Assembly: GCF_000784735.1 (NCBI RefSeq)
Contig: NZ_JSYG01000034.1
Location: 88,393 to 152,392, forward strand
Length of the DNA stretch: 64,000 nucleotides
Direction: 5' to 3'
From: Dickeya undicola
Lineage (GTDB): Bacteria > Pseudomonadota > Gammaproteobacteria > Enterobacterales > Enterobacteriaceae
The notes beneath the pieces are model-generated. The model did not search any database. It had not been told where the DNA came from and was given only the letters and a program-made list of their open reading frames with translations. Numbering within the stretch: the first letter of the stretch is position 1; each line of letters opens with the position of its first letter. Shown in pieces: positions 32,585-45,050 of this stretch. The position numbers and the translations under genes were made by a program.

Positions 32585-35500
32585 TTACTGGCCCGCCGCC
32601 TCGGCAGCATTGGCTTTTTGCGGTTCACGCACTACTTCCTGAATCTTTGGTTGATCCACACTACCGGAAATGTGGTAACGAATCAGGGATATTTTACTCC
32701 ATAGCGGTGCCAGCACCTTGCTGGCGGCAAACACCGCCGCCCCGATGACCGGGTTGACCGCAAAGGCGGTTGCCACACCGACGGTAGCCGAAATTTCCGG
32801 TGCCACCACCGCGTCCATCGACAGGTCGCGTTTCACCAGGTCGATGTCGCCTTTCATGGCAATATCCGCCTCAAGCCCATCCACCAACAGATTATCGGTA
32901 TGCAGCACCCCGTCTTTTATCCACGCCGTGCTGCGAACCGAGTCAAAGTAAAAGCCTTTGCCGAAGGTGTCGCTGAAATCAAACTGTAGCTTACGCAACA
33001 GCGCATCGAAACTCACCAGCCGTAATAATTGCCCGGCCTGACCGGTGCCGACGTTGACGATTTCGCCTTTGCCAATATCGGTTTTCAAAATCCCGCTCAG
33101 GCTCGGAATATGCGGTGCCCACGGCGAGCCACGCCAGTAGAGGTCGTAGTCAATCTTGAATGCACCGGCACGTAGCGGTGTCGCCAGCCCCAGCCAGTCG
33201 GCGTTATCGCTCAAGCTGCTGCCAGACAATTGCCCTTTTATCGCGGTGCGGGTGCCTTCGCCACTTTCCTGCCAGCTTCCATCCAGCGTCAGCCTGGCCT
33301 TACCGTTATTGACCAGCCCATTAGCCAGCACCAGTTTGTTGGGTTCCGGTTGCAGCGTGCCTTTCATCTGCCCGACGTTTTGCCCCATCAACCAGCATTC
33401 ACGGCATTCAAACTGCAATGCAGGCCAGTCCTCAAAACGAATGCTGGGATCGTTGAGCGGCGATTTCTTCTCTGCCAACGCCGCCGGGTTAGTCGCATCG
33501 TCCCCTTGCCACTGCGGATTATAATAAAGATAGCGCACATCGCCACGCCACAGCCCGGAAGTGGGGATCAGCAGGCGACCGTCGATTTCCCTGCCGGTGG
33601 CGGTAATTTCACTGCTGCCATTCTGGCGGCGACTGGTAAACATCAGGTCATGCCATTGCTGACCGAGTATTTTCAGTTCCGGCGTGGTTAGCGTCACCCG
33701 CTCCGGCCACTGAAAACGGTTGGTCCCGGCCTGTGCCGTAACCGCGTTACGCACGCCGGGCAGCAGCGCCAGCCAACGCTCGCCGTCCAGCGGCGGCAAC
33801 GCCAGCGTCAGTGACGAGTCATCCGGCAGCGGAGGGGGCTTGCTCCCTTCCTGCCAGGCAGCTCGCGTCAGCATGACGTTGTTATCTTTAAGCAGCCACT
33901 GACTGTTGAAAGACTGGTTTTTTCCCAATGAACCGGTGAGTGAGAAACCGCGCACGTCCCCTTTGGCGCTGACCTGCAACCCCAAGGCCGTTCCTCCGGC
34001 TTTATTTAGCGGAGAAGGTAAGTGACTGCTCACTTCTTTAAGGTCGCTCTGAACCGTTACTTCATAACTGGATGACCCCTGATGCGGCAGCGTTACCTGT
34101 ACCGCACTCTGCCAGCCAGCATTGCCATTCAGCGCCGCCGCTACCGGCTTGGGCAGCCCCGGCAAACGCGACACCGCCCAGCTTCCCTGCAAGCCAACAT
34201 TAACCAGAAACGCCTTTTCCTGTTCCTGAGTCGAGAAGTTGAAGGTCAGCGGCTGATCGAGCCAGTGTGCCTGTAGCGTCTGGCTGGAGAGGTTGCCGTT
34301 ATCATAGTGGAATCGCCCGCTAACGGACTGGAGCGCCACATCCAGCGGTTTGATAAACAGACGGTTATTGTTGAGCGCCACATCACCGCTGGCCTTCACC
34401 TGCCCACCATTGAGCGGGATGTCGAGATGCAGGTTACCCTGCACGTCGCCACCAATCTGAAGCTGCGTCAGCGCGCCACCTAACGTCGATTTCAGCGGTG
34501 TTTGTGAGAAGTAATCACTCACTTGCTTACCGGAACCGCTAATATCACCGTCAATCAGCAGTTTTTCTTTGCTGTAATCCGGGATGACCGCATTGATGTT
34601 ACGGCCCTCGGCCTCCCCCAACTTCACCTGCGGTGCCAGCATCCACAGACCGTTGTTAAGAAAGTTAAGCGTGATATTCAGATTGTCCAGCGCGGGCCAA
34701 CCGGGTTGAAACTCAAAGCGCGATTTTTCCAGCGGCACCCAGACCTGAAACTGCCCTTCCTGATGCTCGAACGGGAACTGCGCCGGGTTACCGGCGAACA
34801 CCAGCGTGGCATTATCCACCTGCCCCGATTTGATAGCTCCAGTCAGATAATCCACCAAATCCTTACCCATAAAAGGTTCGGGATAATAGCGCCAGGCATC
34901 AGCGGCGTCGCCAAGCCGAATCCCGGCCAGAATGTCCAGACGCGGTTCTCCCTGAGCTGGGTGGCGATAGCGGAAATCACCATTAGCCCACAACGAACGG
35001 GAACGAACGTCGAGCCCTTTCCCCCACAGCTCCCACCCCTGAGCGTTGCTGCGCCAGTCCAGCGTGGCGTCCGCCTGCCGGATATCCAGCGGGGCGCGGA
35101 ACATATCCTGATACGGTAAGGTACTCTGTGCCAGATTCACCCGTACCCGCCCGCGTGCCAGGCTGCCCATCGCCTCGCCAGAAACATGATTGGCCCCCGG
35201 CAGCCGTTGCCAGTTTTTCCAACCGACATCCTGCCAGTTCGCCTGAAAGCGGGTTTGCTCGGGTTGCTGCAAGGGGATATCCAGCGCCAGCGTGGTCAGT
35301 TGCCCTTCCGGTTGCAGTGCCTGCCAGCGGGCTTTCAATTCGGGCGTAGTCGTACTGAGCAGCGGCAGCAACGGCCCCAGACGCTCCAGCGCCAGATGAC
35401 GACCGCGGATGCGTAACTCGGCCGGGCGGTCTGGCCCCAGCAACTGAGTATCCGCGGGCAGCCACAGAGCGGACAATTGCCCTTTTGGCCAGTTGACACC

Positions 35501-36439
35501 ATCGGTGGACAGGTTCAGCGCCGGGACATCCAGCTGCCAGCCGTTCTGGTAGCGGCTAGCGTGCAGCGTCATGCCGTTAATTCCCAGCCGGTGCAACGCG
35601 GTGCCATCACGCCAGCTGGCATCGCCCTGGCTTAGCAATAGATCGCCGCCGTACATGTCGCCTTCTCGCACCTGCAACCAGGCCGAGAGGCTAAAATTGG
35701 CGCTCTCCAGCCCAGTGTTGTTGCGAATCCAGCGGCCCAGCCACGGTTTCATGTCGATGTTGTCGGCTTGCAGATAGACCACGCCGTTATTCAGCCAACC
35801 CTGCTCATCGCGCAAATCCATGCGCAGTTGCACCACACCATGCTGACCATTGAAGCTTGATAGGCTGATTTGCCCTTCCGCCCGGTGCCGGTTTTTACCG
35901 TTCAACCAGGTCAACTGGGGAATTTGCAACTCGGCTTGGGTGCCCGCCGGGGTCAGGAAACGGATGCGACTATTACGTAGATCAAAATGATCGAACTGTC
36001 GCAGGAACAACGAACCAAATTGATCCGGCTCCCAGGTGCGGGTGCGTTGCCTCTCGGGGTCGATCGGCGTTTTGATGTCTACTTGCAGGTGATAAAACGT
36101 GAGATCGCGGAATTTCCACTTCAGATGCAACAGCGACTGCCAGACATCCAGCGCCACCGAAATGCGTTCCGATTGCCAATCGGCATTCGGATGATGAATA
36201 CGAAGATTGGTGATATCCAGCGTGGGGCCAAAGGTTTCCCAACTGCCGCTAAGGCTCTCCACCTCCATCGGCAGGCCGGTGACGGACTGCGCCCAGGCCA
36301 CAACCTGTGGCCGGAAGGTATCCAGCATCGGCAGCGCCATCCTCAGGCTGCTGACCAGCAACGCGACCAGTACAATCAGAATGGCCCCCGTGGCTGCTGC
36401 AATTCCGGGCAATCGTTTTATGCCGGCCAGTCGCCTCAC
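32585..36439 (-). CDS. yhdP: AsmA-like lipid transport protein YhdP
   Basis: 1284 residues from a GTG at 36439, which has GAGGAG six bases upstream and matches the E. coli start (MRRL). An N-terminal transmembrane helix (about 15-35) is followed by a very long beta-groove of repeated strands (DUF3971) and an AsmA-like C-terminal domain (FDALLRKLQFDFSDTFGKGF). YhdP, TamB and YdbH together move phospholipids to the outer membrane. An earlier ATG at 36463 gives 8 more residues. Confidence 0.95.
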   Translation of the reverse strand: MRRLAGIKRLPGIAAATGAILIVLVALLVSSLRMALPMLDTFRPQVVAWAQSVTGLPMEVESLSGSWETFGPTLDITNLRIHHPNADWQSERISVALDVWQSLLHLKWKFRDLTFYHLQVDIKTPIDPERQRTRTWEPDQFGSLFLRQFDHFDLRNSRIRFLTPAGTQAELQIPQLTWLNGKNRHRAEGQISLSSFNGQHGVVQLRMDLRDEQGWLNNGVVYLQADNIDMKPWLGRWIRNNTGLESANFSLSAWLQVREGDMYGGDLLLSQGDASWRDGTALHRLGINGMTLHASRYQNGWQLDVPALNLSTDGVNWPKGQLSALWLPADTQLLGPDRPAELRIRGRHLALERLGPLLPLLSTTTPELKARWQALQPEGQLTTLALDIPLQQPEQTRFQANWQDVGWKNWQRLPGANHVSGEAMGSLARGRVRVNLAQSTLPYQDMFRAPLDIRQADATLDWRSNAQGWELWGKGLDVRSRSLWANGDFRYRHPAQGEPRLDILAGIRLGDAADAWRYYPEPFMGKDLVDYLTGAIKSGQVDNATLVFAGNPAQFPFEHQEGQFQVWVPLEKSRFEFQPGWPALDNLNITLNFLNNGLWMLAPQVKLGEAEGRNINAVIPDYSKEKLLIDGDISGSGKQVSDYFSQTPLKSTLGGALTQLQIGGDVQGNLHLDIPLNGGQVKASGDVALNNNRLFIKPLDVALQSVSGRFHYDNGNLSSQTLQAHWLDQPLTFNFSTQEQEKAFLVNVGLQGSWAVSRLPGLPKPVAAALNGNAGWQSAVQVTLPHQGSSSYEVTVQSDLKEVSSHLPSPLNKAGGTALGLQVSAKGDVRGFSLTGSLGKNQSFNSQWLLKDNNVMLTRAAWQEGSKPPPLPDDSSLTLALPPLDGERWLALLPGVRNAVTAQAGTNRFQWPERVTLTTPELKILGQQWHDLMFTSRRQNGSSEITATGREIDGRLLIPTSGLWRGDVRYLYYNPQWQGDDATNPAALAEKKSPLNDPSIRFEDWPALQFECRECWLMGQNVGQMKGTLQPEPNKLVLANGLVNNGKARLTLDGSWQESGEGTRTAIKGQLSGSSLSDNADWLGLATPLRAGAFKIDYDLYWRGSPWAPHIPSLSGILKTDIGKGEIVNVGTGQAGQLLRLVSFDALLRKLQFDFSDTFGKGFYFDSVRSTAWIKDGVLHTDNLLVDGLEADIAMKGDIDLVKRDLSMDAVVAPEISATVGVATAFAVNPVIGAAVFAASKVLAPLWSKISLIRYHISGSVDQPKIQEVVREPQKANAAEAAGQ

Positions 36440-36490
36440 ACATGTCTCCTCGTTGTTCGTCACCGGCGACGAGCGAAAACCTTAACAGAG

Positions 36491-36520
36491 AAAAACCCAC
36501 CAGCCAGACTTGGCGGCGGG
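36491..36520 (-). terminator. Hairpin in the rng-yhdP gap
   Basis: On the minus strand a GC-rich stem (CCCGCCGCC against GGCTGGTGGG, with one bulge) is followed by TTTTTC, 11 bases after the rng stop. It would end the rng transcript before yhdP. Confidence 0.6.
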
Positions 36521-36530
36521 CGGCATGACC

Positions 36531-38000
36531 TTACATCATGACCACATCAAACTGCTCCTGGCTGTACAGGGGTTCGATCTGAACCTTAACCTGCTTGCCG
36601 ACGAAAATCTCCACCTCCGCCAGCGCATGTGACTCGTCACTTTTCAATGCTTCGCCGACCGCCGGAGAAGCATAAACCAGGAAACGATCGGAATCGTAAG
36701 CATGATGCACACGCACGATTTCGCGCATGATCTCATAGCACACGGTTTCCACGGTTTTCACCGACCCACGGCCATGACAGGTAGGACACTCGCTACACAA
36801 CACATGTTCTATGCTCTCACGGGTGCGCTTGCGCGTCATCTCCACCAGTCCCAATTGAGAGAAACCGCTGATACCGGTTTTAACCCGATCCTTGCTGAGC
36901 GCCTGCTCTAGCGAATGCAGCACACGACGGCGATGATCCTCATTCCCCATGTCGATGAAATCGATGATGATGATCCCGCCCAGATTGCGCAGCCGCAGCT
37001 GACGGGCAATCGCCTGTGTCGCTTCGATATTGGTATTGAAAATGGTTTCGTCCAGATTACGGTGACCGACAAACGCGCCGGTATTAATGTCGATGGTGGT
37101 CATCGCTTCCGTCTGGTCGATAATCAGGTAACCGCCGGATTTCAGTTCTACTTTACGATCCAACGCCCGCTGAATCTCATTTTCCACGTCGTACAGGTCA
37201 AAAATCGGCTGTTTTCCGCTGTAATGCTCCAGCTTGCTGGTCATTTCCGGGATGTATTCAGCGGTGAACTCCAGCAGCGAGTCGTAAGTCAGCCTTGAAT
37301 CGACACGGATGCGATCCAGCGACGCGCCAGCAAAATCACGCAGGATGCGGTGGGCCAGCGCCAGCTCGCCATACAGTTTACATTTGGTCTGGTTGCGCTT
37401 TTTGCGCTCCATCACCTTGGTCCACAAGCGCTTGAGAAAGGCGGCATCTTGCGACAGCTCTTCTTCACCCACGCCTTCGGCGGCGGTACGGATGATAAAG
37501 CCGCCCTGCTCGTCACAGTAATCAGCTACCGTCTTTTTCAGACGCTCGCGTTCGGCTTCACTTTCAATACGCTGAGATACCCCAACGTGCGACGCACCCG
37601 GCATAAACACCAGATAACGCGACGGCAGCGTGATATCGGTAGTCAGGCGCGCGCCCTTGGTGCCAAGTGGGTCTTTCACCACCTGGACCATCAGATCCTG
37701 CCCCTGACGCACCAGTTCGGCGATGTCGCGCACATGGAAGTTTTTCTGCTCATCACCAGCGACACACTCGGTGTGCGGCATGATATCGGACGCGTGCAGA
37801 AACGCCGCTTTATCCAGCCCGATATCAACAAACGCGGCCTGCATACCCGGCAACACACGGCTAACCCGACCTTTGTAGATATTGCCAACAATTCCACGCC
37901 GGGCTTCTCGCTCGATATGGATTTCCTGCAAAATACCGCCGTCGATATAAGCGACACGCGTCTCTGAAGGGGTAATGTTTACCAGCAACTCAGCGGTCAT
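36531..38000 (-). CDS. rng: Ribonuclease G
   Basis: 489 residues from the ATG at 38000 (GAGGAA upstream), equal to E. coli. S1 RNA-binding domain (about 35-125), catalytic core with the two metal-binding Asp residues in [11 protein letters not shown] and [13 protein letters not shown], and the zinc-link [11 protein letters not shown]. It matures the 5' end of 16S rRNA. It overlaps the end of maf by 11 bases. Confidence 0.97.
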   Translation of the reverse strand: MTAELLVNITPSETRVAYIDGGILQEIHIEREARRGIVGNIYKGRVSRVLPGMQAAFVDIGLDKAAFLHASDIMPHTECVAGDEQKNFHVRDIAELVRQGQDLMVQVVKDPLGTKGARLTTDITLPSRYLVFMPGASHVGVSQRIESEAERERLKKTVADYCDEQGGFIIRTAAEGVGEEELSQDAAFLKRLWTKVMERKKRNQTKCKLYGELALAHRILRDFAGASLDRIRVDSRLTYDSLLEFTAEYIPEMTSKLEHYSGKQPIFDLYDVENEIQRALDRKVELKSGGYLIIDQTEAMTTIDINTGAFVGHRNLDETIFNTNIEATQAIARQLRLRNLGGIIIIDFIDMGNEDHRRRVLHSLEQALSKDRVKTGISGFSQLGLVEMTRKRTRESIEHVLCSECPTCHGRGSVKTVETVCYEIMREIVRVHHAYDSDRFLVYASPAVGEALKSDESHALAEVEIFVGKQVKVQIEPLYSQEQFDVVMM

Positions 38001-38583
38001 GGGTTCCTCGTTCTTTACGCCGTGCAGAAAAATGTGTGAACAATTCAAGAGTTTCCACCAATGGCAACCCTACCACGGCGTGATAACTCCCGAAAATCGA
38101 TTTAACAAAACATCCGCCTTTTCCCTGGATGCCGTAAGCACCGGCTTTATCCATCGGCTCGCCAGTGGCGATATAATGTGTGATTTCATCGTCGGATAGC
38201 GTGCGGAACTGTACCTCGGTCACGACCCGTGCCGACACGCTCTCACGGCGGTCCGCCAGCGTCAGCGCGGTCATTACCTGATGACGCTGACCGGATAACG
38301 CGCGCAGGATACGGGCGGCATCGTCTTCATCACGGGGTTTTTCCAGCACCTGGCCGTTCAACACCACAATGGTATCCGCACCCAGCACCGGCAAGTCTTC
38401 CGGTGCTGCCGCCACACCCGCAGTGGCTTTGTCGCACGCCAGACGGCTGACATACTGCTCCGGCGTTTCATCCGGCTGGCGTTGCTCGGCAACATCGATC
38501 TTCAAAATATCGAACGATAAGTCCAGCAACGTCAGCAATTCGCGGCGACGAGGCGACGCGGATGCCAGATACAGTTCGGTCAT
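37990..38583 (-). CDS. yhdE: Maf family nucleoside triphosphate pyrophosphatase (YhdE)
   Basis: 197 residues from the ATG at 38583 with GAGG six bases upstream. The Maf signature [10 protein letters not shown] is at the N-terminus and [10 protein letters not shown] follows. Hydrolyses dTTP and UTP, and modified bases, as a house-cleaning enzyme. In the conserved order mreD-yhdE-rng. Confidence 0.95.
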   Translation of the reverse strand: MTELYLASASPRRRELLTLLDLSFDILKIDVAEQRQPDETPEQYVSRLACDKATAGVAAAPEDLPVLGADTIVVLNGQVLEKPRDEDDAARILRALSGQRHQVMTALTLADRRESVSARVVTEVQFRTLSDDEITHYIATGEPMDKAGAYGIQGKGGCFVKSIFGSYHAVVGLPLVETLELFTHFSARRKERGTHDR

Positions 38584-38607
38584 CACTATCCTCTTATTAT
38601 TTACTTG

Positions 38608-39096
38608 TTATTGAACGGCGAACTGGCGGCGAATCTTGCGCATCAGCAGGAACAGCCACGGCCACAGTATGCCGTCGACAACACTATTCCAGAAAATTTC
38701 CGGCCGTAAAGAGACATTGATCACCAGGAACTCAGCCCAGAACACCAGTAAATCCAGCACCAGCGATAACAGCATGACGATCAACGCCTGCTGCCACAGC
38801 GCCATATTACGGAACAACTGGAATTTGAACGCCACCAGATAAGCAATAATGCTCAGCCCCAATGCCCGTACTCCCAATGTGGAGCCCAGGATCAAGTCGG
38901 TGATCATCCCCAGCACAAACCCAGTGCCGACATTAACCCGGTGCGGCAACGCCATCACCCAATAAATCAGGATCAGCGTCAACCAGGAAGGACGATACAT
39001 GTAGAGGTCATCCGGCCAGGGCATGATCTGCAATACCATTGCCACCAGAAAAGAGAGCCAGATAATCCAATGTCCGTGTCGACGGTAACTATTCAT
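38608..39096 (-). CDS. mreD: Rod shape-determining protein MreD
   Basis: 162 residues from the ATG at 39096, same length as E. coli. About five transmembrane helices ([20 protein letters not shown]). Part of the elongasome with MreB, MreC, RodZ and PBP2. mreC ends 14 bases upstream. Confidence 0.97.
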   Translation of the reverse strand: MNSYRRHGHWIIWLSFLVAMVLQIMPWPDDLYMYRPSWLTLILIYWVMALPHRVNVGTGFVLGMITDLILGSTLGVRALGLSIIAYLVAFKFQLFRNMALWQQALIVMLLSLVLDLLVFWAEFLVINVSLRPEIFWNSVVDGILWPWLFLLMRKIRRQFAVQ

Positions 39097-39110
39097 TGGG
39101 TTACCCCCCA

Positions 39111-40244
39111 TCATTGGTTACCTCCCGACACGCCGGGCACCGTTCTTTGCTGCGACGGCGCAGTCGGATTGGAGGCTGGTGCCGTGGTACGCCGGGGCGA
39201 TGTGGCATTCGCCGGTTTGGACGGTGCGGCATTATTGCTTTTGGCGGGTGCCGCTTTAGCTGGCGGTGTGGGCGGCCCAACAAAGTCGGCCGTCGGTGTC
39301 GTTGACGACGGTGCAGGCGGCCCCATTTCTTCTGGCGACGGCAGCACGTGCGGCATCATCTGCATCAGACGCTCGTTCGCTACCCGGTGCACGTCGTCTG
39401 GCGGCAGCGCGGTGTGGGAATTGCTGTCGACGCCCCACATCAGCAACAGATAACGCAGGCGTTGCAGTTCAGCAGTAGGATGGGCCTGAATGACGGTGTA
39501 AGCGCGCTGGGTGTCCACTTTCACGGACGACACCACCGCCACCGGATACCCTTCCGGGAAACGCCCGCCCAGACCGGAGGTGACCAGCACATCGCCAACC
39601 CGGATGTCGGTATTGTTGGGTAGATGTTCCAGTTGTAAATCTTCGGTACAGCCGTTACCAGCGGCGATAACACGGATGTCGTTGCGCAACACCTGGATCG
39701 GCAACGCATGAGATGCATCGCAAATCAACAGCACACGGCTGGTAAACTGCCCCACCGCCACAACCTGGCCAACCACGCCTTTATCGCTGATGACCGGTTG
39801 TCCTTCATACACACCATTGACGTTACCTTTATCGATAACGACCTGATCGCTATAGGGATCGGAACCGGAAGACAGCACCTGCGTGACCATCTTCTGCTCT
39901 TCCTGACGCAGTGGCGACCCCAGCAGTTCACGCAGACGGGCATTCTCCTGACGAAATTGCCCCAGCAACAGCAAATCGCTGTTTTTCAGCAGCAGTTCCT
40001 GACGCAGGGCGGTATTTTCCCGCTCCAGCTGTTCACGGGAGGTCAGATTGGCAGACAGGTTATCCAGCATGGCGCGCGGGCCATTCGCCAGAAAATAGAA
40101 TGGGCTGACGGCGGTATCCATGTACGTTCTGATTTTGACAAACGTACCGAGCCGACTGTCAGCAAAAATAATGACAATTGCGGTAATAACTGCAAGAAAA
40201 AGGCGCAGTTGCAGGGAAGGGCCCCGGCTAAAAATCGGCTTCAT
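39111..40244 (-). CDS. mreC: Rod shape-determining protein MreC
   Basis: 377 residues. An N-terminal transmembrane helix ([15 protein letters not shown]) and coiled coil precede a beta-domain (about 100-270) and a long low-complexity C-terminal tail rich in Pro, Ala, Thr and Asn. Periplasmic scaffold of the elongasome, activating PBP2. Confidence 0.97.
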   Translation of the reverse strand: MKPIFSRGPSLQLRLFLAVITAIVIIFADSRLGTFVKIRTYMDTAVSPFYFLANGPRAMLDNLSANLTSREQLERENTALRQELLLKNSDLLLLGQFRQENARLRELLGSPLRQEEQKMVTQVLSSGSDPYSDQVVIDKGNVNGVYEGQPVISDKGVVGQVVAVGQFTSRVLLICDASHALPIQVLRNDIRVIAAGNGCTEDLQLEHLPNNTDIRVGDVLVTSGLGGRFPEGYPVAVVSSVKVDTQRAYTVIQAHPTAELQRLRYLLLMWGVDSNSHTALPPDDVHRVANERLMQMMPHVLPSPEEMGPPAPSSTTPTADFVGPPTPPAKAAPAKSNNAAPSKPANATSPRRTTAPASNPTAPSQQRTVPGVSGGNQ

Positions 40245-40266
40245 AAAATTGCGTATTCCTCGACAA

Positions 40267-40332
40267 TAAAAAAGGGGGCTGCCACACGGGATGAATACAG
40301 CAGGCTTTCATCCATGCGAACGGTCCCCCCTT
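40267..40332 (-). terminator. Attenuator-like hairpin between mreB and mreC
   Basis: On the minus strand, nested arms: outer GGGGG / CCCCC (40325-40330 with 40274-40278) and inner GGATGAA / TTCATCC (40289-40295, 40307-40313), followed by TTTTTTATTG. It would let most transcripts end after mreB. Confidence 0.65.
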
Positions 40333-40348
40333 CTTTGTTCTGGCCGGA

Positions 40349-41706
<1,358 letters not shown>

Positions 41707-43653
41707 TCAAACATACGTGCGTGGTGAATATTTTTTCAGCGTGTTGCCGACAGGCTCAGAAGCGGCGAACAGATCGCCCTGACCGCCACAAACACCTTTG
41801 TCCAGCAACGTCTGCCACTCTTCGCGCGTCCGAACGCCAGCGGCGAATACCTGAGCACGCGTCCCCTTACAGGCTTCGGTCAGACTGCTAACAAACAGTT
41901 GATTCTCCGGTCGCTTATCCAGACTGCGCACCAGCCCTGGATGCAGCTTGATAACTTCCACCTGCAGCGACTTGATATAGGCGGTGCTGACCAGCGTCAG
42001 CCCAGCCTGCGTCACCGCTAGCCGACAGCCCAAACCGGTGATCATGGCAAGTATCGGTCGCAAACGGCCGATATATTGACACACATCCGCTTCAGCAAGT
42101 TCAAACAATAATCGCTCGCGCTGTTTTTTCGGACACTGGAGCAGCGTTTCGCGCAACCAACGCAGGAATGGCCGCTGCAACAGCGAATCCACCGTAATCG
42201 GTAAAGCCAGCACTGAATCCTGCCAACTGACCGTCAGAGCAATCACCCGGTCGATTAACTGCCGATCATAACCGGAAGTCAGACCGAGCTGACGCACCAG
42301 CGGCATGTACTCGGCCTCCAGCAATTCTTGGGTGCCATCATAAATTCTGCTAAACATTTCCCGGTGATGTACACCCCCGTCGCGGGTAATTGCCGGTTTC
42401 TGATACAAACGCGGCCCACCACGCAACAAGGTATGTTCCAGCAGCGTGCGCCACTTCACGCTACCTCGACCTTTTTCCGGCACCCGCCGGTCATACACGC
42501 ACCAGCCGTTGCCGCCCTGCAATACGGCATTGCGAGTGGCATCTTCCACGCTTTCCATCACCTGTTCGGTAGTCTGTCCGCCGTGGTAGGCGCTAATGCC
42601 GATGTGCAAAATATCTTCCCGATCGATCAACGGCGTCACCGGCAAAATATCGATCGCCTTGACTAACTGGCTGGCAATGCTGTCAGCTTCTTTCAAGGTG
42701 CGGTGCGGCAACAGCACCGTAAAATCACTGTGGTAGTAACGCGCCAACAGCGCCGAGGGGTAGCGTAAGACAAACGTGGACAGCAGATTGATCAGGGTAT
42801 TGCGGTACTCTTCCAGTACGCCGCCGTAGCCGTGTGTTTCCTGCAGGGTGTCAAAATCCGGTAGGCGAATCATCATCACCACACCGTGCGTACCGACGTC
42901 TTCCGGGTCTTCCAGTTGCGTGGCGAGTTGATTCTCAAAAAATAGTCGGTTATTCAGACCGGTTTGCGCATCCTGTGCCGCGAACGAGCGGATCAACGTA
43001 TCCACCCGGCTGCGTGCTTCACGTGCCTCGACCAAATCCAACAGCAGTTGATCCAGCGCACCGCTGGCCATCGCGGGCCACTCGTGTACTGAACCGTGCA
43101 TCACGCTGTCACGCTCCCCTGCCAGAATCCGCCGTGCTCGCTTCTCCAACTGTTCCTGCCCGGCCATCTGTCGCCGCAACCAGCGCACACCATGAAAGGC
43201 GACCACCGCGATCACCAAAATCATCAGCACAATAGACAACGCGGACTTGAGATAACGGGGCGTCCCGAACAGCGGATCGCTATAGGTGACGTTCACCTTT
43301 ACATCGGTATGGTGTAATAGCGGTAAGCGGGCATGGCGATAAACCAACGCACTGTCGTCGCTGTCCGATAACATTTCCGGCAAACGTAATAAATAGAGGC
43401 TTTCGTGCCCGTCACGGATTTCCAGCTCCACGATGCCAGCCGCTTTCATCACCGCCGGTAACCAGAACTGGATATTGCCAGGCGGCTGCACCAGCAGTGC
43501 CTGATCAATACTCGCCGCCACCGCCCTGAGCTGGTGCTCCATTCGTTGCTGGCTATAACACACAAAACTAAAAATGCTGCTGCCCAACATGAGCACTACG
43601 GCCAATGTCGTCAGCATCGTCATCAATATCGATATTCTGGCAGTCAACCCCAT
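41707..43653 (-). CDS. csrD: CsrB/CsrC RNA decay regulator CsrD
   Basis: 648 residues from the ATG at 43653, matching the E. coli length; an ATG at 43737 adds 28 residues. Two transmembrane helices flank a periplasmic part, then a HAMP-like segment, and degenerate GGDEF (ARYYHSDFTVLLP) and EAL domains. The signature residues are altered, so it should not make or break cyclic di-GMP. CsrD helps RNase E degrade CsrB and CsrC, controlling CsrA. Confidence 0.93.
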   Translation of the reverse strand: MGLTARISILMTMLTTLAVVLMLGSSIFSFVCYSQQRMEHQLRAVAASIDQALLVQPPGNIQFWLPAVMKAAGIVELEIRDGHESLYLLRLPEMLSDSDDSALVYRHARLPLLHHTDVKVNVTYSDPLFGTPRYLKSALSIVLMILVIAVVAFHGVRWLRRQMAGQEQLEKRARRILAGERDSVMHGSVHEWPAMASGALDQLLLDLVEAREARSRVDTLIRSFAAQDAQTGLNNRLFFENQLATQLEDPEDVGTHGVVMMIRLPDFDTLQETHGYGGVLEEYRNTLINLLSTFVLRYPSALLARYYHSDFTVLLPHRTLKEADSIASQLVKAIDILPVTPLIDREDILHIGISAYHGGQTTEQVMESVEDATRNAVLQGGNGWCVYDRRVPEKGRGSVKWRTLLEHTLLRGGPRLYQKPAITRDGGVHHREMFSRIYDGTQELLEAEYMPLVRQLGLTSGYDRQLIDRVIALTVSWQDSVLALPITVDSLLQRPFLRWLRETLLQCPKKQRERLLFELAEADVCQYIGRLRPILAMITGLGCRLAVTQAGLTLVSTAYIKSLQVEVIKLHPGLVRSLDKRPENQLFVSSLTEACKGTRAQVFAAGVRTREEWQTLLDKGVCGGQGDLFAASEPVGNTLKKYSPRTYV

Positions 43654-43805
43654 CCCTGCGCCTAACTCCGTATCAAAGAATTGAAAAGTGCTTTCATGAG
43701 ATACTTTGTGTGTTGTTTGCGATTTATCAGTTCGCATACTACCCGTTACAAATATAGTCCTTAAATGATTTACCTCTATTTTTGTCCCCGATAAGGAGGA
43801 TTTTT

Positions 43806-44792
43806 ATGCGCGCTTTAGTGCTCAGGCAACAAGACGGCCTGACTTTGGCCGACGTTAGTGCCATCGAACCGTCACAATTACCTGATGGCGATGTCACTGT
43901 CGACGTCGACTGGTCCGGCATCAACTATAAGGATGCGTTGGCTATCACCGGTAAAGGAAAGATTATTCGTCAATTCCCGATGGTGCCGGGTATTGATTTT
44001 GCCGGAACCGTTCGCCACAGCGACCATCCCGACTTCCAGGCCGGGCAGCCTGTAGTACTGACAGGGTGGGGCGTGGGAGAGAATCATTGGGGCGGGCTGG
44101 CAGAACAGGCACGAGTCCAGGCTGATTGGCTGGTGCCGCTGCCGCAAGGGCTTACACCGCGTCAGGCGATGATCCTCGGCACTGCCGGTTTTACCGCCAT
44201 GCTGTGCGTCATGGCGCTGGAAGACGGCGGTGTGACCCCGGCAAGCGGCGAGGTGGTGGTCAGTGGTGCCAGCGGCGGCGTCGGCAGTACCGCCGTTGCG
44301 TTGTTGCACGCGCTGGGTTATCAGGTGATAGCGATCAGCGGCCGGGCGGACAACAGCGCCTATTTGCAGCAACTTGGCGCGCATCAGGTGCTGGATCGCA
44401 ACGCGTTCGCCACCGCCGGTCGGCCGTTAGAGAAACAACGCTGGGCTGGTGCCATCGACACGGTAGGCGATCAGGTACTGGCAACGCTGCTGACCCAAAT
44501 GCATTATGGTGCAACAGTGGCAGCCTGTGGGCTGGCGGGCGGTATATCGCTACCAGCCACGGTGATGCCATTTATTCTGCGCAATGTACGCCTGCAAGGC
44601 GTCGATTCGGTAATGACGCCCCGCGCGCGGCGTCAGGAAGCCTGGCGTCGTCTGGCCACACTGCTGCCAGCGTCATTCTATGAGCAGGTTACGCAGGAAA
44701 TTACGCTGGAGCAGGTTCCCGCCACCGCCGCTGCTCTGCTGGAAAACCGGGTTACCGGCCGTACGCTGGTGCGTGTCGGCGCAGCGAATTAA
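43806..44792 (+). CDS. acuI: Acrylyl-CoA reductase AcuI (YhdH)
   Basis: 328 residues from the ATG at 43806, with a perfect AAGGAGG. MDR family quinone oxidoreductase-like enzyme with the NADPH motif GASGGVGSTAVALLH. It reduces toxic acryloyl-CoA to propionyl-CoA. Divergent from csrD as in E. coli. Confidence 0.95.
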   Translation: MRALVLRQQDGLTLADVSAIEPSQLPDGDVTVDVDWSGINYKDALAITGKGKIIRQFPMVPGIDFAGTVRHSDHPDFQAGQPVVLTGWGVGENHWGGLAEQARVQADWLVPLPQGLTPRQAMILGTAGFTAMLCVMALEDGGVTPASGEVVVSGASGGVGSTAVALLHALGYQVIAISGRADNSAYLQQLGAHQVLDRNAFATAGRPLEKQRWAGAIDTVGDQVLATLLTQMHYGATVAACGLAGGISLPATVMPFILRNVRLQGVDSVMTPRARRQEAWRRLATLLPASFYEQVTQEITLEQVPATAAALLENRVTGRTLVRVGAAN

Positions 44793-44801
44793 CCCCGTTT
44801 C

Positions 44802-44835
44802 AGGACGGGTCGGCAACGGCCTGTCCTCTTCTTTC
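44802..44835 (+). terminator. Terminator of acuI
   Basis: 8-bp stem with one G-T wobble (AGGACGGG, CCTGTCCT), then TCTTCTTTCTGTT. Confidence 0.65.
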
Positions 44836-45050
44836 TGTTGCAACAACCGCCAGAATGAACAACAGGACACCAGGTAGGATGTAAACTCGGTATAAGACAA
44901 CACTGGGCATAATGTAACACCCGGTAAAAAAAGAACGGTTCCCCAGCACATTATTTCACCGCATACTGACCCTATCGCCATGACGTTGAAGGCGAGCCTT
45001 TAACCCGAATCCCCCAGCCAGACACCAATAATCAAAAGCGGGAGTTCACC

